A model generated the notes under the pieces. It saw nothing but the letters and a program-made list of their open reading frames with translations, searched no databases and was not told the origin of the DNA. A stretch of DNA of 64,000 bases, taken from Pseudoips prasinana. Taxonomy: Eukaryota > Arthropoda > Insecta > Lepidoptera > Nolidae. The stretch spans positions 5,507,001 to 5,571,000 of the forward strand of contig OX621249.1 in assembly GCA_951640165.1 (NCBI GenBank), given 5' to 3'. The position numbers and the translations under genes are program-made. Positions 1 through 10,519 of this stretch are shown here, one piece after another. Numbering within the stretch: position 1 is the first letter of the stretch; each line of letters begins with the position of its first letter.

Positions 1-19
1 TACGCACTGGTATCATTAC

Positions 20-172
20 GAAACAATTTTTTTGTAAATACATACTTATATAGATAATAACACTTTACTTGGGACAAACAGACATGTTCATGCACGTAAA
101 TATCTGCCCTGGGTGGGAATGGAACCCAGGGCGTGAAAGGCAAGTATCTATCAGCCACGCCAACCGGCCCCT
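20..172 (-). mobile_element. SINE-A, partial (tRNA-headed SINE)
   Basis: Read on the minus strand, this is the front half of the commonest SINE in the window: an A-box-like GGCGTGG, a pol III B-box-like GGTTCCATTCCC, then the segment ending in ATGTCTGTTTGTCC. The 3' tail (CTCTGCTTAGTTTGGGATC) is missing because the copy stops at the left end. A Helitron starts a few bases to its right. SINEs of this type are non-coding pol III units mobilised by a LINE; here the class rests on the tRNA-like head and on the many copies elsewhere in the window. Confidence 0.8.
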
Positions 173-178
173 AAGTTA

Positions 179-366
179 TCACACTAATATTATAAATGTG
201 AAAGTTTATAACTGTGTGAGTGTATGAGTGTGTATGTTTATTACTTCTTCACGTCTAAACGGCTGGAGCGAATTTAATAAAATTTTCTATGGAGTTAGCT
301 GACACCCTGGATTAACACATAGGCTGTAATTTATAAAGTTTAATGCGGGTAAAACCGCGCAGCTAG
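179..366 (+). mobile_element. Non-autonomous Helitron, family 1
   Basis: It starts with TC after an A (A|TCACACTAATATTATAAA), ends in CTAG before a T, and has a GC hairpin (GCGGGTAAAACCGC) just upstream of CTAG. These are the hallmarks of Helitron ends. It is about 190 bp long and has no coding capacity, so a Rep/helicase would have to be supplied in trans. Close copies lie at 3874-4050, 11515-11632 and 55075-55273. Confidence 0.85.
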
Positions 367-492
367 TGATTTATATCTGAGCAAGCTAACAGACTCAAAA
401 TAACCAGGAACTGCTTATAGTAAGCGCTTTGAACACTGCGGATATAAAATGATTTTACTTGTTGAGTCCACTGTACCGTACCTACTATATAT

Positions 493-571
493 ATGTATTT
501 TTCCGCAAACATTTTCCAGAAGCGGGTTAGTTTCTAACCCGCTTCTGGAAAATGTTTGCGGAAAAATACAT
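493..571. repeat. Perfect 38-bp-arm hairpin
   Basis: Arms 493-530 and 534-571 are perfect reverse complements separated only by TTT. The arm runs from ATGTATTTTTCCGC to GCGGGTTAG. I see no other copy of the arm in the window, so it is not an obvious MITE. It looks like a recent inverted duplication or snap-back product. Transcription would give an almost fully paired 79-nt stem-loop. Confidence 0.9.
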
Positions 572-866
572 TTTATTCAAGGTTAAAACATCGTTGAAAC
601 CTCTATTTTTATACAACGGTCAAGTCAATAGCATATGTTAGTGATTTTAATATACGTATATTTTGCTTTCGCTCTGATTTTCTATCCATAATTTATAAAA
701 TAAAGCTACTAGCCCGCCTGTAAACTTAATTTGTTTTATAAAAAAAGTGTAGCATTATTCGCGTAAATGTAACCTAAAAAATAAAACTCATATTAAAAAT
801 TAAAAAGTTAGAAATGTGCAGAAAATAACATATTGAGAATGTTATGATCTTACCAACGCTGCTATG
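567..866. other. No gene recognised
   Basis: AT-rich sequence with no recognisable coding, RNA or repeat signature apart from the end of the hairpin on its left. Confidence 0.5.
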
Positions 867-1004
867 TACCGACGACAGCACATCCAGCTACCCCAATCTG
901 TCAAATTTCTTTAATAGATTTTCAACTTTATCACAAATCATAAGGTTCACTTTTAATTGGGGAAAAATGAAAGATTGGGGTAGCTTCATGTGCTACCATC
1001 TGTA
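867..1004 (+). mobile_element. MITE-A copy 1 (TA-flanked foldback)
   Basis: A palindromic element of about 138 bp whose outer arms carry CAGCACATCCAGCTACCCC and its complement. The centre is asymmetric (AAGGTTCACTTTTAATTGGG). The ends sit at TA dinucleotides on both sides, as expected for a Tc1/mariner-type target site. The outermost bases of this copy have drifted compared with the consensus CAGACGCCAGCACATC. It has no coding capacity. Confidence 0.85.
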
Positions 1005-1264
1005 CATATCATGGCCATGTTTCTATCTAACTATGAAAAACCAAGCCGGTGATTAACAATTACACCCTCCGAAAGTATGGTAGAAAGGGAATTCTTAATT
1101 TGATCTGCGAGTGTGTATCGGTCGTAGTATAACGACGAGCGCCTGTATGGGCATCTGTTACCCTAGTAACCACTGCTTATACGACTACCAGTATTAATTG
1201 TTATAATTGTTTCCATGACAACCGGGACGGGCGCCTTATCCGGTACCGTCGTGTAAGTAACGTC
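1005..1264. other. Unassigned sequence
   Basis: No gene seen. The string CCCTAGTAACCACTGC near 1162 faintly resembles the 3' part of the 5S-like SINE at 37478-37731, too weakly to call. Confidence 0.3.
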
Positions 1265-1500
1265 TCGGATGATCCAGACGACGAGTTCAACACTTAAGTA
1301 AACTAAATTTAAGTTAGTTAAATATCGTTACTGTTATAAAATAAATCTTATTGTAAATTATTTCCTACAATCTGTGTACCTAAATATCTATATGTATCTA
1401 GAAATAATTATTAATTAATTATGTATTACTACGAATATGTTCTGACTATTTACAAGCGCTTTTTTGAAGTCTACGTGAATAAAAACCTTTTTTATTTATA
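1265..1500 (+). mobile_element. Retroposon X, 5'-truncated 3' end
   Basis: It carries the conserved 3' block of family X: TGTTCTGACTATTTACAAGC, then GTCTACGTGAATAAAAACC and a T-rich run. The AATAAA near the end and the variable 5' truncation between copies fit the 3' UTR of a polyadenylated LINE. Other copies lie at 12525, 19295, 25335, 35690, 55430 (minus strand) and 57640. The parent LINE cannot be identified from this window. Confidence 0.75.
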
Positions 1501-1764
1501 TTTAGTCAAGTCAGGACTATTAGGAACTCTCGTCGAGACACTATAAACTAATCTATATATTGTTCTAGCTGGCTGAGAGTATGCCGAACGCGTGGCGGTC
1601 ACCAGCGACTTCCATGACCTTCTGTTTGCTTTTGCATCGATGACATGCCCTCTTCGATCTTCAATTATGCCAGGGGCCCGCGTCTTTAACATCCCTTAAA
1701 TAGCTTAAACAAGCGTAGGGAAGCGTACAAGTAAGGAATTAATATATATAATAGTTGACCGTAA

Positions 1765-1870
1765 AGAGTGGTTTTAGTTTAAAGCATCTCCGTGCTTCTA
1801 AGGGCATAGCTAAGGGCATATTAAGCTGTCAGTTCTGGTTATAGTCATAACACAAGAGTCGTTCATCCAT
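1765..1870 (+). mobile_element. 5S-like SINE, partial
   Basis: The stretch from GTGGTTTTAGTTTAAAGC to GAGTCGTTCATCC parallels the middle of the 5S-related element at 37478-37731 (GTGGTTTAATTTCTGAGC, then ACAGTCGTTAAGCC). The 5S-like head itself is missing. It is a degraded fragment and the assignment rests on that in-window comparison. Confidence 0.45.
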
Positions 1871-2539
1871 TCGGATTAAACTTAACAACATTAGAATATA
1901 CATTGTAATAAATTTGCAAAAATTACATGATATAATATTAGTTTCAGTTAATTTCGCCGAATACTTAAAAGTACAGAACAAGGAAATGGTGGAATTGTTT
2001 TCCAGCCACAGTACCTTCTGTAATGTAATGCTGTTGTGCTTTGCATTAAAAGTGAGAGTACTGTCGTGTTTCTATTTACAGGACATAGGTGCCAACCCCA
2101 GTGTATGCCCTATTTTATTGGGATTCATATTAGTGCAGTTTATGTAATTAAAATATAAAAACTTGCCTGGAAAGCATATTTATACGAAAATCAAAATATA
2201 CAGATACCATGGTAACCGTCATTAAATGGCAACCAAAATGTTGACCATTTTCTATTGCTTGTGAAATATAAAGGACACCATGCAAACGAATCGCTATTGG
2301 TCGCTATTAATATTTTTGTCATAGGTATAAAATAATGTCAAATATGAAGTTCGCCGTGACGCGTGTTTATTGATATTTTTATGGACTTTTATTTTTTAAC
2401 TTATTTTACCTTAATTTCCATAGCTTTCATGAACATTGTAAATAACGGAGGCAACCTAGCAAACCCCAACTCCAGTATACCACCCACATCAGCTGGCGTA
2501 CTAATACAATGTCACCTCTGCTCTCAGGTCCGTTTTTTT
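1871..2539. other. No gene recognised
   Basis: AT-rich sequence. The short open frame at 1914-2147 has no recognisable domain and no consistent coding signal. Confidence 0.4.
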
Positions 2540-3655
2540 TAAAGGCAAACGGGGTCTAGGAGTGCATTTGGGTGAGGCTCATAAGACCCAAAATTCACAT
2601 CCTGGTTCACATAGTCCGTCTCCATCACCAACTTTCAACCAAAATTCCCTTTGGCACATTTTAGGTAAATTAAAAAATTATATTCCGGTTCTCAAACGAA
2701 TTCCCCGGAGAGCAAGGCCTTTAGTAGCTCAGCACTTAGCTGCTACCACCGGATCCAATGCGCCCCAACTGAGACGATGCTTTTCCATTGAAGAAAAATT
2801 TCAAAATTACAACGATATCTCAGACAGATTTTCGAAAATTAACATACATACCGCTTTCACAATCGTTAGATATTGCTTTTTTGTCCCAAAATTTACGCAT
2901 ATCCTGCGATCCTGTCACATATGGAAACATCAGACATTCCTTAAAAGTATTGATTCCATATTAAAAACTTCCTTATCGAAAATTCTAAATCTAGACCTGG
3001 ATAACCGGGCTTGGCTCCAAGCTACTTTACCTGTACGTTTGGGTGGGCTCGGTAGCCGCAAAATTTCTAGTGTGAGCCTTCCAGCTTTCTTGTCTTCGGT
3101 CCACAGTACTGAAGAACTGACTCGGAAAATTTTTAATCCTACACGGGTCAGTTCAGAAGTGTTGTGCCTCACTGATGTCATGAATGCTTGGAGGGCTACC
3201 TGTCCGAGTTCAGACCTACCCACCAAACCTGCTTCTCAGAGACAATGGACCAGCCGCTCTGCAACCTTGTACGAAATGGTCTCCTCAACACATCCACAAA
3301 TTCAGCAGAGCGCGCTCGCTTATTGGCTCTGGGTGAGTGGGAATCGGGGCTCTGGTTGCAGGCATTACCTTCACCCAACTTAGGTACTTTATTGGACGAC
3401 TGCACGTTTAGGGTCGCAACTTGCCTCCGTTTAGGTGTCCGTTTTGTGGCTCCGCATCAGTGTCGTTGTGGCGAAGCCGTCGATCGTCTTGGATACCATG
3501 GTCTTTCGTGTAGTAGGAGCGCTGGTAGAATTTCGCGGCACGCTAGTATTAATGACATTGTTCGTAGAGCCCTTTCCATCTCCGGCGTACCTGCAGTAAA
3601 GCATAAGCTCGTTTCTTTTTACGAGATAAATTACATACTTTACCACAAAACGTAG
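2540..3655 (+). pseudogene. Non-LTR retrotransposon ORF, internally deleted and frameshifted
   Basis: The open frame 2562-3383 begins with an N-terminal segment (LWHILGKLKNYIPVLKRI, then ARPLVAQHL) and then jumps near residue 65-70 to a segment from the end of a LINE reverse-transcriptase ORF (FTIVRYCFFVPKFTHILRSC, then ATLPVRLGGLGSRKISS). The catalytic palm, with its expected YxDD motif, is absent, so the middle of the ORF was deleted. Near 3245-3265 the reading moves to the frame of 3188-3655, which carries ARLLALGEWESGLWLQALPS and a Cys/His-rich end (CRCGEAVDRLGYHGLSC, then RHASINDIVRRAL). The loss of frame and of the active site show a dead copy. The clade is not assigned. Confidence 0.8.
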
Positions 3656-3873
3656 CTGTAGGATAAATACAGAAAGTTATTACAAACTTCAATCCACGCT
3701 CTATAATAACCAACAATTTCTTACAATCCAAGAGCACATTGGAAAAATTAGCTTTCTCCGTAATTACAAAATAAACCGCGACAATACCGCGTATCCAGTC
3801 TACCGTCGCTAATACAAGCTCATAGCTTTTTTTGGTTCCTCTTCATTACGAAACTAAGCCAATTTACTCACTT

Positions 3874-4050
3874 TAGCTGTACCCCGCGGTTTTACCCGCA
3901 TGAAACTTTATAAATTATAGCCTATGTGTTAATCCAGGGTATCAGCTAACTCCATACCAAATTTTATTTAAATCGCTCCAGCCGTTAAGGCGCGAAAAAG
4001 TAACAAACATACACACTCACACAAACTTTCGCCTTTATAATATTTGTAGG
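3874..4050 (-). mobile_element. Non-autonomous Helitron, family 1
   Basis: Reverse-oriented copy of the element at 179-366. The GC hairpin is readable on the plus strand as CCGCGGTTTTACCCGC next to the AGCTG end, and the other end carries GCCTTTATAATATT. The terminal CTAG has drifted (TTAGCT). Confidence 0.8.
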
Positions 4051-4402
4051 ATAGTAGGATTAACACCAGTTACAAATGTTTTCTTAGGCTTCTCGAAAAT
4101 ATTCTGTGTAAGTTTTATAATTTCTGTTAGCGACGATAGCGTATTTTTAACCAACTTCGAAAGGAGGAAGTTCTCAAGTTGATTTCAATATCTAGTTATA
4201 AGTTTGTCCGGTCTATTGCAGGGAACAAAGGGAAAGCCGAACAATCTGCTGGACGTCGCATATTGATAAGGCAATGCCATAGGATATGTAGATTCGAATG
4301 ACGTAATTGCGACGCACTCTGCTGTCAAAAACTTAGCGAGAGGTAAGCCAGTTTGAAATGCGTTTTCACAATCACGCTGAAACACAATAACTTTTTAGAT
4401 GG
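4051..4402. other. No gene recognised
   Basis: No recognised repeat or RNA signature; the reverse open frame 4185-4385 has no domain I recognise. Confidence 0.4.
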
Positions 4403-4541
4403 TATAGACGCTACCACATCCAGCTACCCCAATCTGTCAAATTTATTTTATCGATTTTCAACTTTATCGCATGACCGTAAGGTTCACTTTTAATTGGGGA
4501 AATTTGACAGATTGGGGTAGCTTGATGTGCTGGCGTCTGTA
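4403..4541 (+). mobile_element. MITE-A copy 2
   Basis: Full-length copy, same orientation as copy 1, TA at both outer ends. The right arm (GATGTGCTGGCGTCTGTA) is close to consensus. The left outer end has drifted (TATAGACGCTACC). The central AAGGTTCACTTTTAATTGGG is intact. Confidence 0.9.
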
Positions 4542-4964
4542 TGGCTCGTTCAAAAGTCATGATATCGAAATCCACTGTTGCGCAGCAGACTGTGTGAATT
4601 TTTATGGGAAACAAAGTCACTGCTACACAAAAGACTCTTTAGGAAAGACATCATTTCGAGGGATGTGCCATAATCGCCAAAATTGTTAATTAGGTGGGAA
4701 ACAAAGATAAAGATTGTTAATTCGAAATTGCTATGTCTTTATTTTTATCGAATGTATAAAATCAATTTTCTTTGTTAATACCTACTTACTCAATACGACT
4801 TTGTGAATTCTTGTTAGTATAGTAATAAGCTTAAATTAAGTATCCTGTATTTGTCAGATAAATTAATGTATTCTTTATGAGAAATAAATGTCTTAAACCA
4901 TAAACAAACTCACTGTTGGAAGAAGCCTCGCCCCATTTCGCATACATTATTTCAATATAAGCGA
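4542..4964. other. No gene recognised
   Basis: AT-rich sequence without recognisable coding or repeat structure. Confidence 0.4.
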
Positions 4965-5016
4965 ATATAGGTACAATCGACAGTCTTGTCGCTTTGTAGC
5001 GATCTCTTCCAGACAA
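4965..5016 (-). mobile_element. Retroposon Y fragment
   Basis: On the minus strand it contains GGTTGTCTGGAAGAGATCGC followed by a short GCGACAAG stem. This is the signature of a 3' segment also seen at 12290, 23390 (minus strand) and 27640. It is a short relic; the parent element is probably a LINE. Confidence 0.55.
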
Positions 5017-5099
5017 CCGTTGGGTGAATAACGAAAAGTAAGATTGGAAAGATGGTTGTTGATGTTGTTGTGTACGTACATATATACAATACTTATGTT

Positions 5100-5487
5100 T
5101 GTTTTATTACCCATATTACTATATTACAATGCAGTGAGGTAGCTAATGCGAAGCGCGATGTTGGTAGACCTCTGCTTCGCTTTAAAGACTGCACAAATCG
5201 GGATAAAGCCGCTTTTAAAATTGACCACTGTAGCTGGGAAAAGCTCGCTTAAAATAGAGTTGAATGGCGCCAACTTGTAGTGGACGGTCGTAAGATCTGT
5301 GATGAAGCCTGGTTCGGAGTACTAGCTGATAAGAGACAAAGCGACATGAAAGTGCCTCGGCACCAACCACCGCAAACTTCTGTTGTTAGGCCTGCAGCAG
5401 GCTATGTCGCTCTCGCATCGGTTTGTTTAGCCACCAAAAAAAATGTCTCTCAGACAATGCGACATAAATCGTCTGTAACAGACGCAA

Positions 5488-5492
<5 letters not shown>
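5100..5492 (+). pseudogene. LINE ORF C-terminus with C2H2-like finger
   Basis: Frame 5052-5252 reads GRPLLRFKDCTNRDKAAF, then SWEKLA and a stop (TAA at 5250). The same frame continues with NRVEWRQLVVDGRKICDEAW and GVLADKRQ. In the sister copy at 56840 this is followed by a finger CQACGRLC with HHKKC; here the finger cysteines are lost. GRP-LR-KDC followed by W-LA-DR-WR and a terminal finger is the usual layout of the C-terminal tail of certain insect LINE ORFs. The copy is 5'-truncated and carries an in-frame stop. It ends in the AT microsatellite. Confidence 0.75.
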
Positions 5493-5541
<49 letters not shown>

Positions 5542-5556
5542 CTTTGCGTCTGTTAC
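5475..5556. repeat. AT microsatellite inside an inverted LINE tail
   Basis: An uninterrupted (AT)n tract of about 47 bp, flanked by GTAACAGACGCAAA on the left and TTTGCGTCTGTTAC on the right. The whole 82-bp block is therefore close to a palindrome. The left flank is the authentic 3' end of the LINE at 5100-5492; the right flank is an inverted copy of it. Long AT palindromes extrude cruciforms easily and are often unstable. Confidence 0.85.
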
Positions 5557-5618
5557 GTGTGCATTTGGTCGACTTAAAGTAATTATTTAGTAGGGAAACA
5601 CAATATACGGTCGATCGG

Positions 5619-5722
5619 TTGAATGATTATGGCATATCTCTCCAAATTATGGCCACAACTCCATTGTATAAATCTTTTGGGGAGGCCTTTGTCCAACTGT
5701 GGACGACATCAGACCTGATGAT
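5619..5722 (+). mobile_element. RTE-type LINE 3' end
   Basis: GGGGAGGCCTTTGTCCAACT followed by GTGGACGACATC and a short (GATGAT) tail is the terminal part of an RTE-like ORF (reading GEAFVQ-WT) and its microsatellite-like 3' end. Only about 100 bp remain. A better copy is at 28600. Confidence 0.7.
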
Positions 5723-5871
5723 GATGATGTCCCTTCATTATTTTGTTTCCCAATTATTGTTATTATTTTGGTTTGTTTTATTTAACTTAACATTTTTATG
5801 TTCATACTCAACGAAAATTGTTACTGAATAACTAAATATTAAAAAAGTAATATTATATTCGGTATACATAT

Positions 5872-5930
5872 ATTTGGGGGAGGCATTTGTCCAGCAGTCT
5901 TTCGGTTGATATGTGTGATGATGATGATAC
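5872..5930 (+). mobile_element. RTE-type LINE 3' end, short
   Basis: GGGGGAGGCATTTGTCCAGC, then TCTTTCGGTTGATATGTG and a GATGATGATGAT tail. It is a second minimal RTE tail about 150 bp downstream of the previous one. Confidence 0.65.
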
Positions 5931-6414
5931 AAATATTTAAGAATTATATATGTTAAAATATTCATAGTGAATAGAAAGACTGTAACGATTTATTCGTGTC
6001 TTTAGTATAAAATTTTATAATTGTTCTTATCTTAGCTTTTATTTGTATTTCGACTTGGTTCAGTAAACTTATTAATTTTCATTAAATACCTGTGACTTAA
6101 ATTGTTTGCTTAATTAAGAATCCAGATCTGCATATATTTTTGTTCAACAATTTTCCTCAAGCAAATTTCAAAGCAAAGCTTATTGCAGTCCAACTGAAAC
6201 ATTTCTCAATCATTTTAATTAAAAATTAGCTTCTGCTTTTACATCTCCTTTGACGCACATAATTCAATTTTGCTAATGAACCGAAAAGATCTCACATTTT
6301 TAAGAGTCTCCGAAATTCTCATATGCAGTTATACTAGCAGTATTTTTTGTGGTTGTTCTGTAGTTGTGAATATATTGTTTAAAAATTTAGTCTACTTATA
6401 AATAAGTCGACTAC
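5931..6414. other. No gene recognised
   Basis: AT-rich sequence with no recognised feature. Confidence 0.4.
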
Positions 6415-6765
6415 ACGTATGGAACGGCCATTAAGACATTCGCCTCGCTGTTTCGAGTCCCGGGTTCGATTCCCGCACAGGGCTACTTCTTGTATGACAA
6501 ATAGTTTGTTGTACTAAGTCTGCATGTGCTTTGTGTCTGTTAATTGTATGTTTGTAAAGTACCCGGCGATACAGGGATTCATTTCCGTTTTCCACCTTTT
6601 CCGAGCATGCCTAATCCCATATTGTAATTTATCTATATAAGTATGTATTTACAAAAAAAATAGTATATGTAGTATATGAGTCAAATGGTTTCCATAGTAC
6701 AAGCTCTGCTTAGTTTGGGATCGAATGGCTGAGTGTAAATAATTTCCCCAGATATTATTATTATA
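6415..6765 (+). mobile_element. Composite SINE (SINE-C head, SINE-A tail)
   Basis: The head has a B-box GGGTTCGATTCCC and continues with the SINE-C body through TTTGTAAAGTACCCGGCGA and ACAGGGATTCATTTCC. From about 6625 it switches to the SINE-A body and tail (ATAAGTATGTATTTACAAAA, then CATAGTACAAGCTCTGC and TTAGTTTGGGATCG) and ends in (ATT)n. It is either a chimera made by template switching or two adjacent insertions; I see no repeat at the switch that would mark a second insertion. Confidence 0.65.
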
Positions 6766-6767
6766 AA

Positions 6768-7070
6768 GGTAGGGCACAGCGTTCATTCGCTCGAAGAGCA
6801 GCCCGACTGGGGAAGTACCTCCACCTTACAGAAGACATTCCTTAATAATAACATTAGTAATTTAATGTTGTGTTTCTGAGTGTGAGTAAGGTCGCCAGAG
6901 CTCATCGGGGTGGGGGGAAGGGTCAGCAACACTTGTTTGCTGACTCTTAAAGGCCGGCAACGCACCCGCGACTCTTCTGGTGTTGCGAGTGTCCATGGGC
7001 GGCGGTGATCACTTACCATCAGGTGACTCACTTGCTCGTTTGTCGACCTCTGACATAAAAATAAAAAAAA
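6768..7070 (+). mobile_element. Retroposon Z, full-length-like
   Basis: It starts GTAGGGCACAGCG, passes through CAGCCCGACTGGGGAAG and AAAGGCCGGCAACGCAC to CATCAGGTGACTCACTTGC, and ends in an A-rich run, which sets the plus orientation. It has no ORF of its own. It is about 300 bp long, with other copies at 15905, 18410, 23578, 39795 and 48430. The A-rich tail indicates retroposition; whether it is a SINE or a LINE 3' end is not decided here. Confidence 0.75.
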
Positions 7071-7546
7071 TACGACGAACCATTATTTAAGAACGGTTTC
7101 ATTAATTCCCAATAGAGTTTTCTATGAAAGAATAATTTGAGAAAATTAAATAAAGAGCTGCCTAGGTTTGTTTTTCTTAATTTACCAAAAATGTACTTTC
7201 ATAAAGAGATAAGAGAGTGGAAAGAGCCATCCTCAAGGTACTTTGGTCTCTGCCACAATCGAAGTATACAACGAAACTAAAGGGCTGTCCGTTCGGAACC
7301 TTTTTGTATTTTGAGCACTCATAAAATACCATCAAGTGACAGTTCCAACACTTCCGCAATTAAACAAAAGATGGAATCGATGGCCAGTCCCTACTTATAA
7401 ATCGACCTTCGCACAACGCCCAAGAATATACATATAATAAAATCCCAACATTTCCAAAACCAATAAATATAAGGACACTCAGCCTTTACAATTTAAACAA
7501 ACCATTCTACGGTGGCTTAACTATGATCTAACAGAGTCACTCCTAA
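7071..7546. other. No gene recognised
   Basis: No recognised repeat. The reverse open frame 7177-7359 shows no domain. Confidence 0.4.
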
Positions 7547-8034
7547 TCCAAACTAATATTATAAATGCGAAAGTAACTCTGTCTTTCTGTCTGTCTGTCT
7601 GTCTTTGCTTTACGCCTAAACTACTGAACCGATTTGTGTGAAATTTGGTACAGACATAGTTTGGAACTTGAGAAAGGGCATAGGATAGTTTTTATTACAA
7701 AAAAAAAAATAAAAAAAAAATAGCGCCATCTATTGGTCAAGAGTCGGTATCAATTCAGTACTGAAAATTCATCGGAAAATGTAAATAAATAGTAAAAAGG
7801 TATGAAAATATAATATAATACAACTTTTAGTACAAAGAAAATGCCCGAACGGAGTATAGATAAATAATCCGAGTTGTCACTATGCTCGATAGATGGCGTT
7901 ATGAAGAGTTCCCTAGAATATCTTCCACATTTCATTTTTGAAGAGATCACGCTAGATCGGGAACTATGTGGGTAAAACCAAAAATCTGCCGGAAGTCACT
8001 ATTCCACGCGAACGAAGTCGCGGGCAGAAGCTAG
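7547..8034 (+). mobile_element. Non-autonomous Helitron, family 2
   Basis: It begins A|TCCAAACTAATATTATAAA and ends GCAGAAGCTAG|T, with a hairpin CGCGAACGAAGTCGCG just before the end. Near the 5' side it has a (GTCT)n tract followed by the conserved block CTACTGAACCGATTTGTG. Length 488 bp, non-coding. The TC start, CTAG end and terminal stem all fit a Helitron. Confidence 0.85.
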
Positions 8035-8150
8035 TAGTCCATAAATAATACAATCACAATAAACAGGTCACATCCCACACTCACATATGCACACCACAAG
8101 TTGTGACCGTATCTTGTGTAACTATCTCTTTCTTCTTAAGCCTCCTACGC

Positions 8151-8301
8151 ACTATGCGGCTAGCCGCAATGCGGCCAGCCGTGCGGCTGACCGGGATCAG
8201 ATATTTGTACGAGAAAGTAGTTTTTATTCGCACTGTGATGCGGCAGCCCGTCAGCAATATTGATTCCTGACGGCTGACCGCATTCAGGCTAACCGCATAG
8301 T
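8151..8301. mobile_element. Palindromic MITE with GC-rich arms
   Basis: Left arm ACTATGCGGCTAGCCGCA and right arm GGCTAACCGCATAGT are inverted, and further GCGGCCAGCCG/CGGCTGACCGC pairs lie inside. The 150-bp unit is non-coding. The GC-rich arms stand out from the AT-rich surroundings. I cannot assign a superfamily because no clean target-site duplication is visible. Confidence 0.7.
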
Positions 8302-9800
8302 AATACATTCTTTTTAATTAATATTATAACTTACTTTAAATTTAATTATATATACATACTAAACAAATGTCGTAACCAAGTTTTATAGAAGGCACTCTCT
8401 TCTGGGGTACAGGCTCATGCCTAGTCCCAGAAACAGAGCGACAATATGTTGTAATTGTTTAGTTGATAATAAAAAAGTATTATTATTATAAAAACCTCTA
8501 TGGTAAGTATAGGTCATCCACCGTTTTCCACGTTCTGAGACTATTGTTGGAGTTGCTTTCGGCGTTGGTTTATATTTGGCCAACTATCCGGTGCTCTTTT
8601 TATTATATATTGAACTATATTTCCGCTCTTTTCTATGTTGCTGTTTTTCACACTGGTTTTTCACTACCCTTAGCATCCATCCTCATCGACTCTGACAGCT
8701 GACAGCTGTACATAATGTTTTCATGTACACAACTATTTTCTTCCATTTAAGTCAAAAGCTGTTCATTTAGTCATAACAACTATGCAATATGTTGTGTATT
8801 ACATATTTACGATGTTCATGGAAAAATGCTTCACATATACCTATTAAAATCCTGTCATAACCCAATTTCATAAGCAGTGTGTGAATATCTTTGAGCAGCG
8901 ATATTCGACGCAAACCATAAATATGGGGCCTTCACTTTTGTCGTGAGTAATTAATCTTGTTTGAGAAATGGGCCTGGATGCAGGCCGATACTTTGATAAA
9001 TAGATTTTTGCTTCTTACCAACTCGTTCGTACGGATCGGTAACAAGGAAGTAAGTTGAAATTAGTGCAGCTGGAAGCGACTAGCTAAACACAGCTGAACT
9101 ACTTGACCGGGCTGGTGGCCTCTTAGACAACTATCTGTGGGTATAGATAGTTGTAACAAATACAATTATGCACTCTAGATGTTTTCTGAATGCGCTGTAA
9201 AATGTCCCCAAAAAGGAGAAAATTTACACGACGTGTATTCGGCCCGTTGTGACCTACACGAGCCCAGTGTTTGCATTCGCCGTTAGTCTGTACTAACTCC
9301 AAGCGCTTCAAAATTAGTTCATGCAATGTGCTGTGGTCGCTCCGGGCGTAGCCCCAGGCGCCCGGCGATTCACGCCGATTTCCAATTGCCTATCATCAAA
9401 CTCTGCATGAAACAAGCGTCTAATTCTTTTTAAACTTGACCTTGGATGGTGCATATCCAAGTCCATTCGGTTTGATTTTATGGAATCTATAGCGATCTTC
9501 TAGGTAACCGATCCAAATAATTATTTACTATGTCTTGCGGAAAACTGTACAAAGTCTAGTTGCGCAACGTTCTTGGTCGACTACACTCCAAGTTGCGCTT
9601 TATGTCTGTGAAATTTATCTTTATAAAGTTTCCTGCGAAGCATGGAGTTCAATTAGTGCGGACATTGCCTTTTTATAATTAAATCAAATAGATGGCATTT
9701 ACCAGCGGCGTATACTGGCATGGACATTTGTATTAGCTGTGGCCCGCGGTTTTAGCTGCCTTAAACTGAATAAATTAACCTATGTTTTATTCGGATATGT
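8302..9800. other. Long stretch without recognised genes
   Basis: Several short open frames occur (8383-8583 minus, 8463-8702 plus, 9123-9326 minus), but none has a recognisable domain. Around 9340-9390 there is a GC-rich patch (CCCCAGGCGCCCGGCG) of unknown origin. Confidence 0.35.
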
Positions 9801-9807
9801 AAACTAT

Positions 9808-10078
9808 AACGTTGGCGTGGTGGGTACATGCTCGTCTTTCACGCCGCAGGTCGTGGGTTCGGTTCCCACCCAGGACAGATATTTGTGTGCATGAACATGT
9901 CTGTTTGCCATGAGTCTGCATTTCTGTTTGTCTTAAGTCTGGGTGTAATTATCTAAATAAGTGTATTTACAAAAGAAAGTAGTATATGTAGTTAGTATAG
10001 TCAGTCATCTGGTTTCCATAGTACAAGTTCTGCTTGGGATCAGATGGCCTAGTGTGAATGTCCCAGGATATTATTAGG
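9808..10078 (+). mobile_element. SINE-A, near full length
   Basis: The best plus-strand example of the family. Head GGCGTGGTGGGTACATGC; B-box GGGTTCGGTTCCC; body through CATGAACATGTCTGTTTGCC and TAAGTCTGGGTGTAATTATC; tail CATAGTACAAGTTCTGCTT, GGGATCAGATGGCC and CCCAGGATATTATTA. Length about 270 bp. Confidence 0.85.
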
Positions 10079-10109
10079 GTATAATATTACTACAAAATTC
10101 TATCAAAAT

Positions 10110-10519
10110 TCACCCATACTCACAAATTTTCGCATTTAAAATATTAGAAGGATCATCCTTAATTATGATTATATGCGTTATTTCCAGCAACTTAATCCAA
10201 CATCTGTGTATTTCCCAATTTCTCTGGAAGTATACGGGCCGCGGCGAAAAAAGCGCCGCAACCAATTTTTGTGAATGATTGCTGCTATTTTGGTCTAAGC
10301 CATAAGTTACTACAGCCTGCACTAAGGGTGAGTGACGAAATATTAGTGTTTCTACTCTCCTAGTTCGTGAATTGAATGGTTTTTCATCGGCAAATATTTT
10401 AAGATTAATAATGTAACTTTCCTCATACATTTAGAAGAATTATTCCATAGCATAGAGAGAACGATAAGAGTTAGCAAAATTTCACTGTCGTATTATTTTG
10501 AGCGTATAAATTATAAAAT
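10110..10519. other. No gene recognised
   Basis: The reverse open frame 10110-10430 (106 codons) shows no domain I recognise and is not supported by other coding evidence. Confidence 0.35.
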
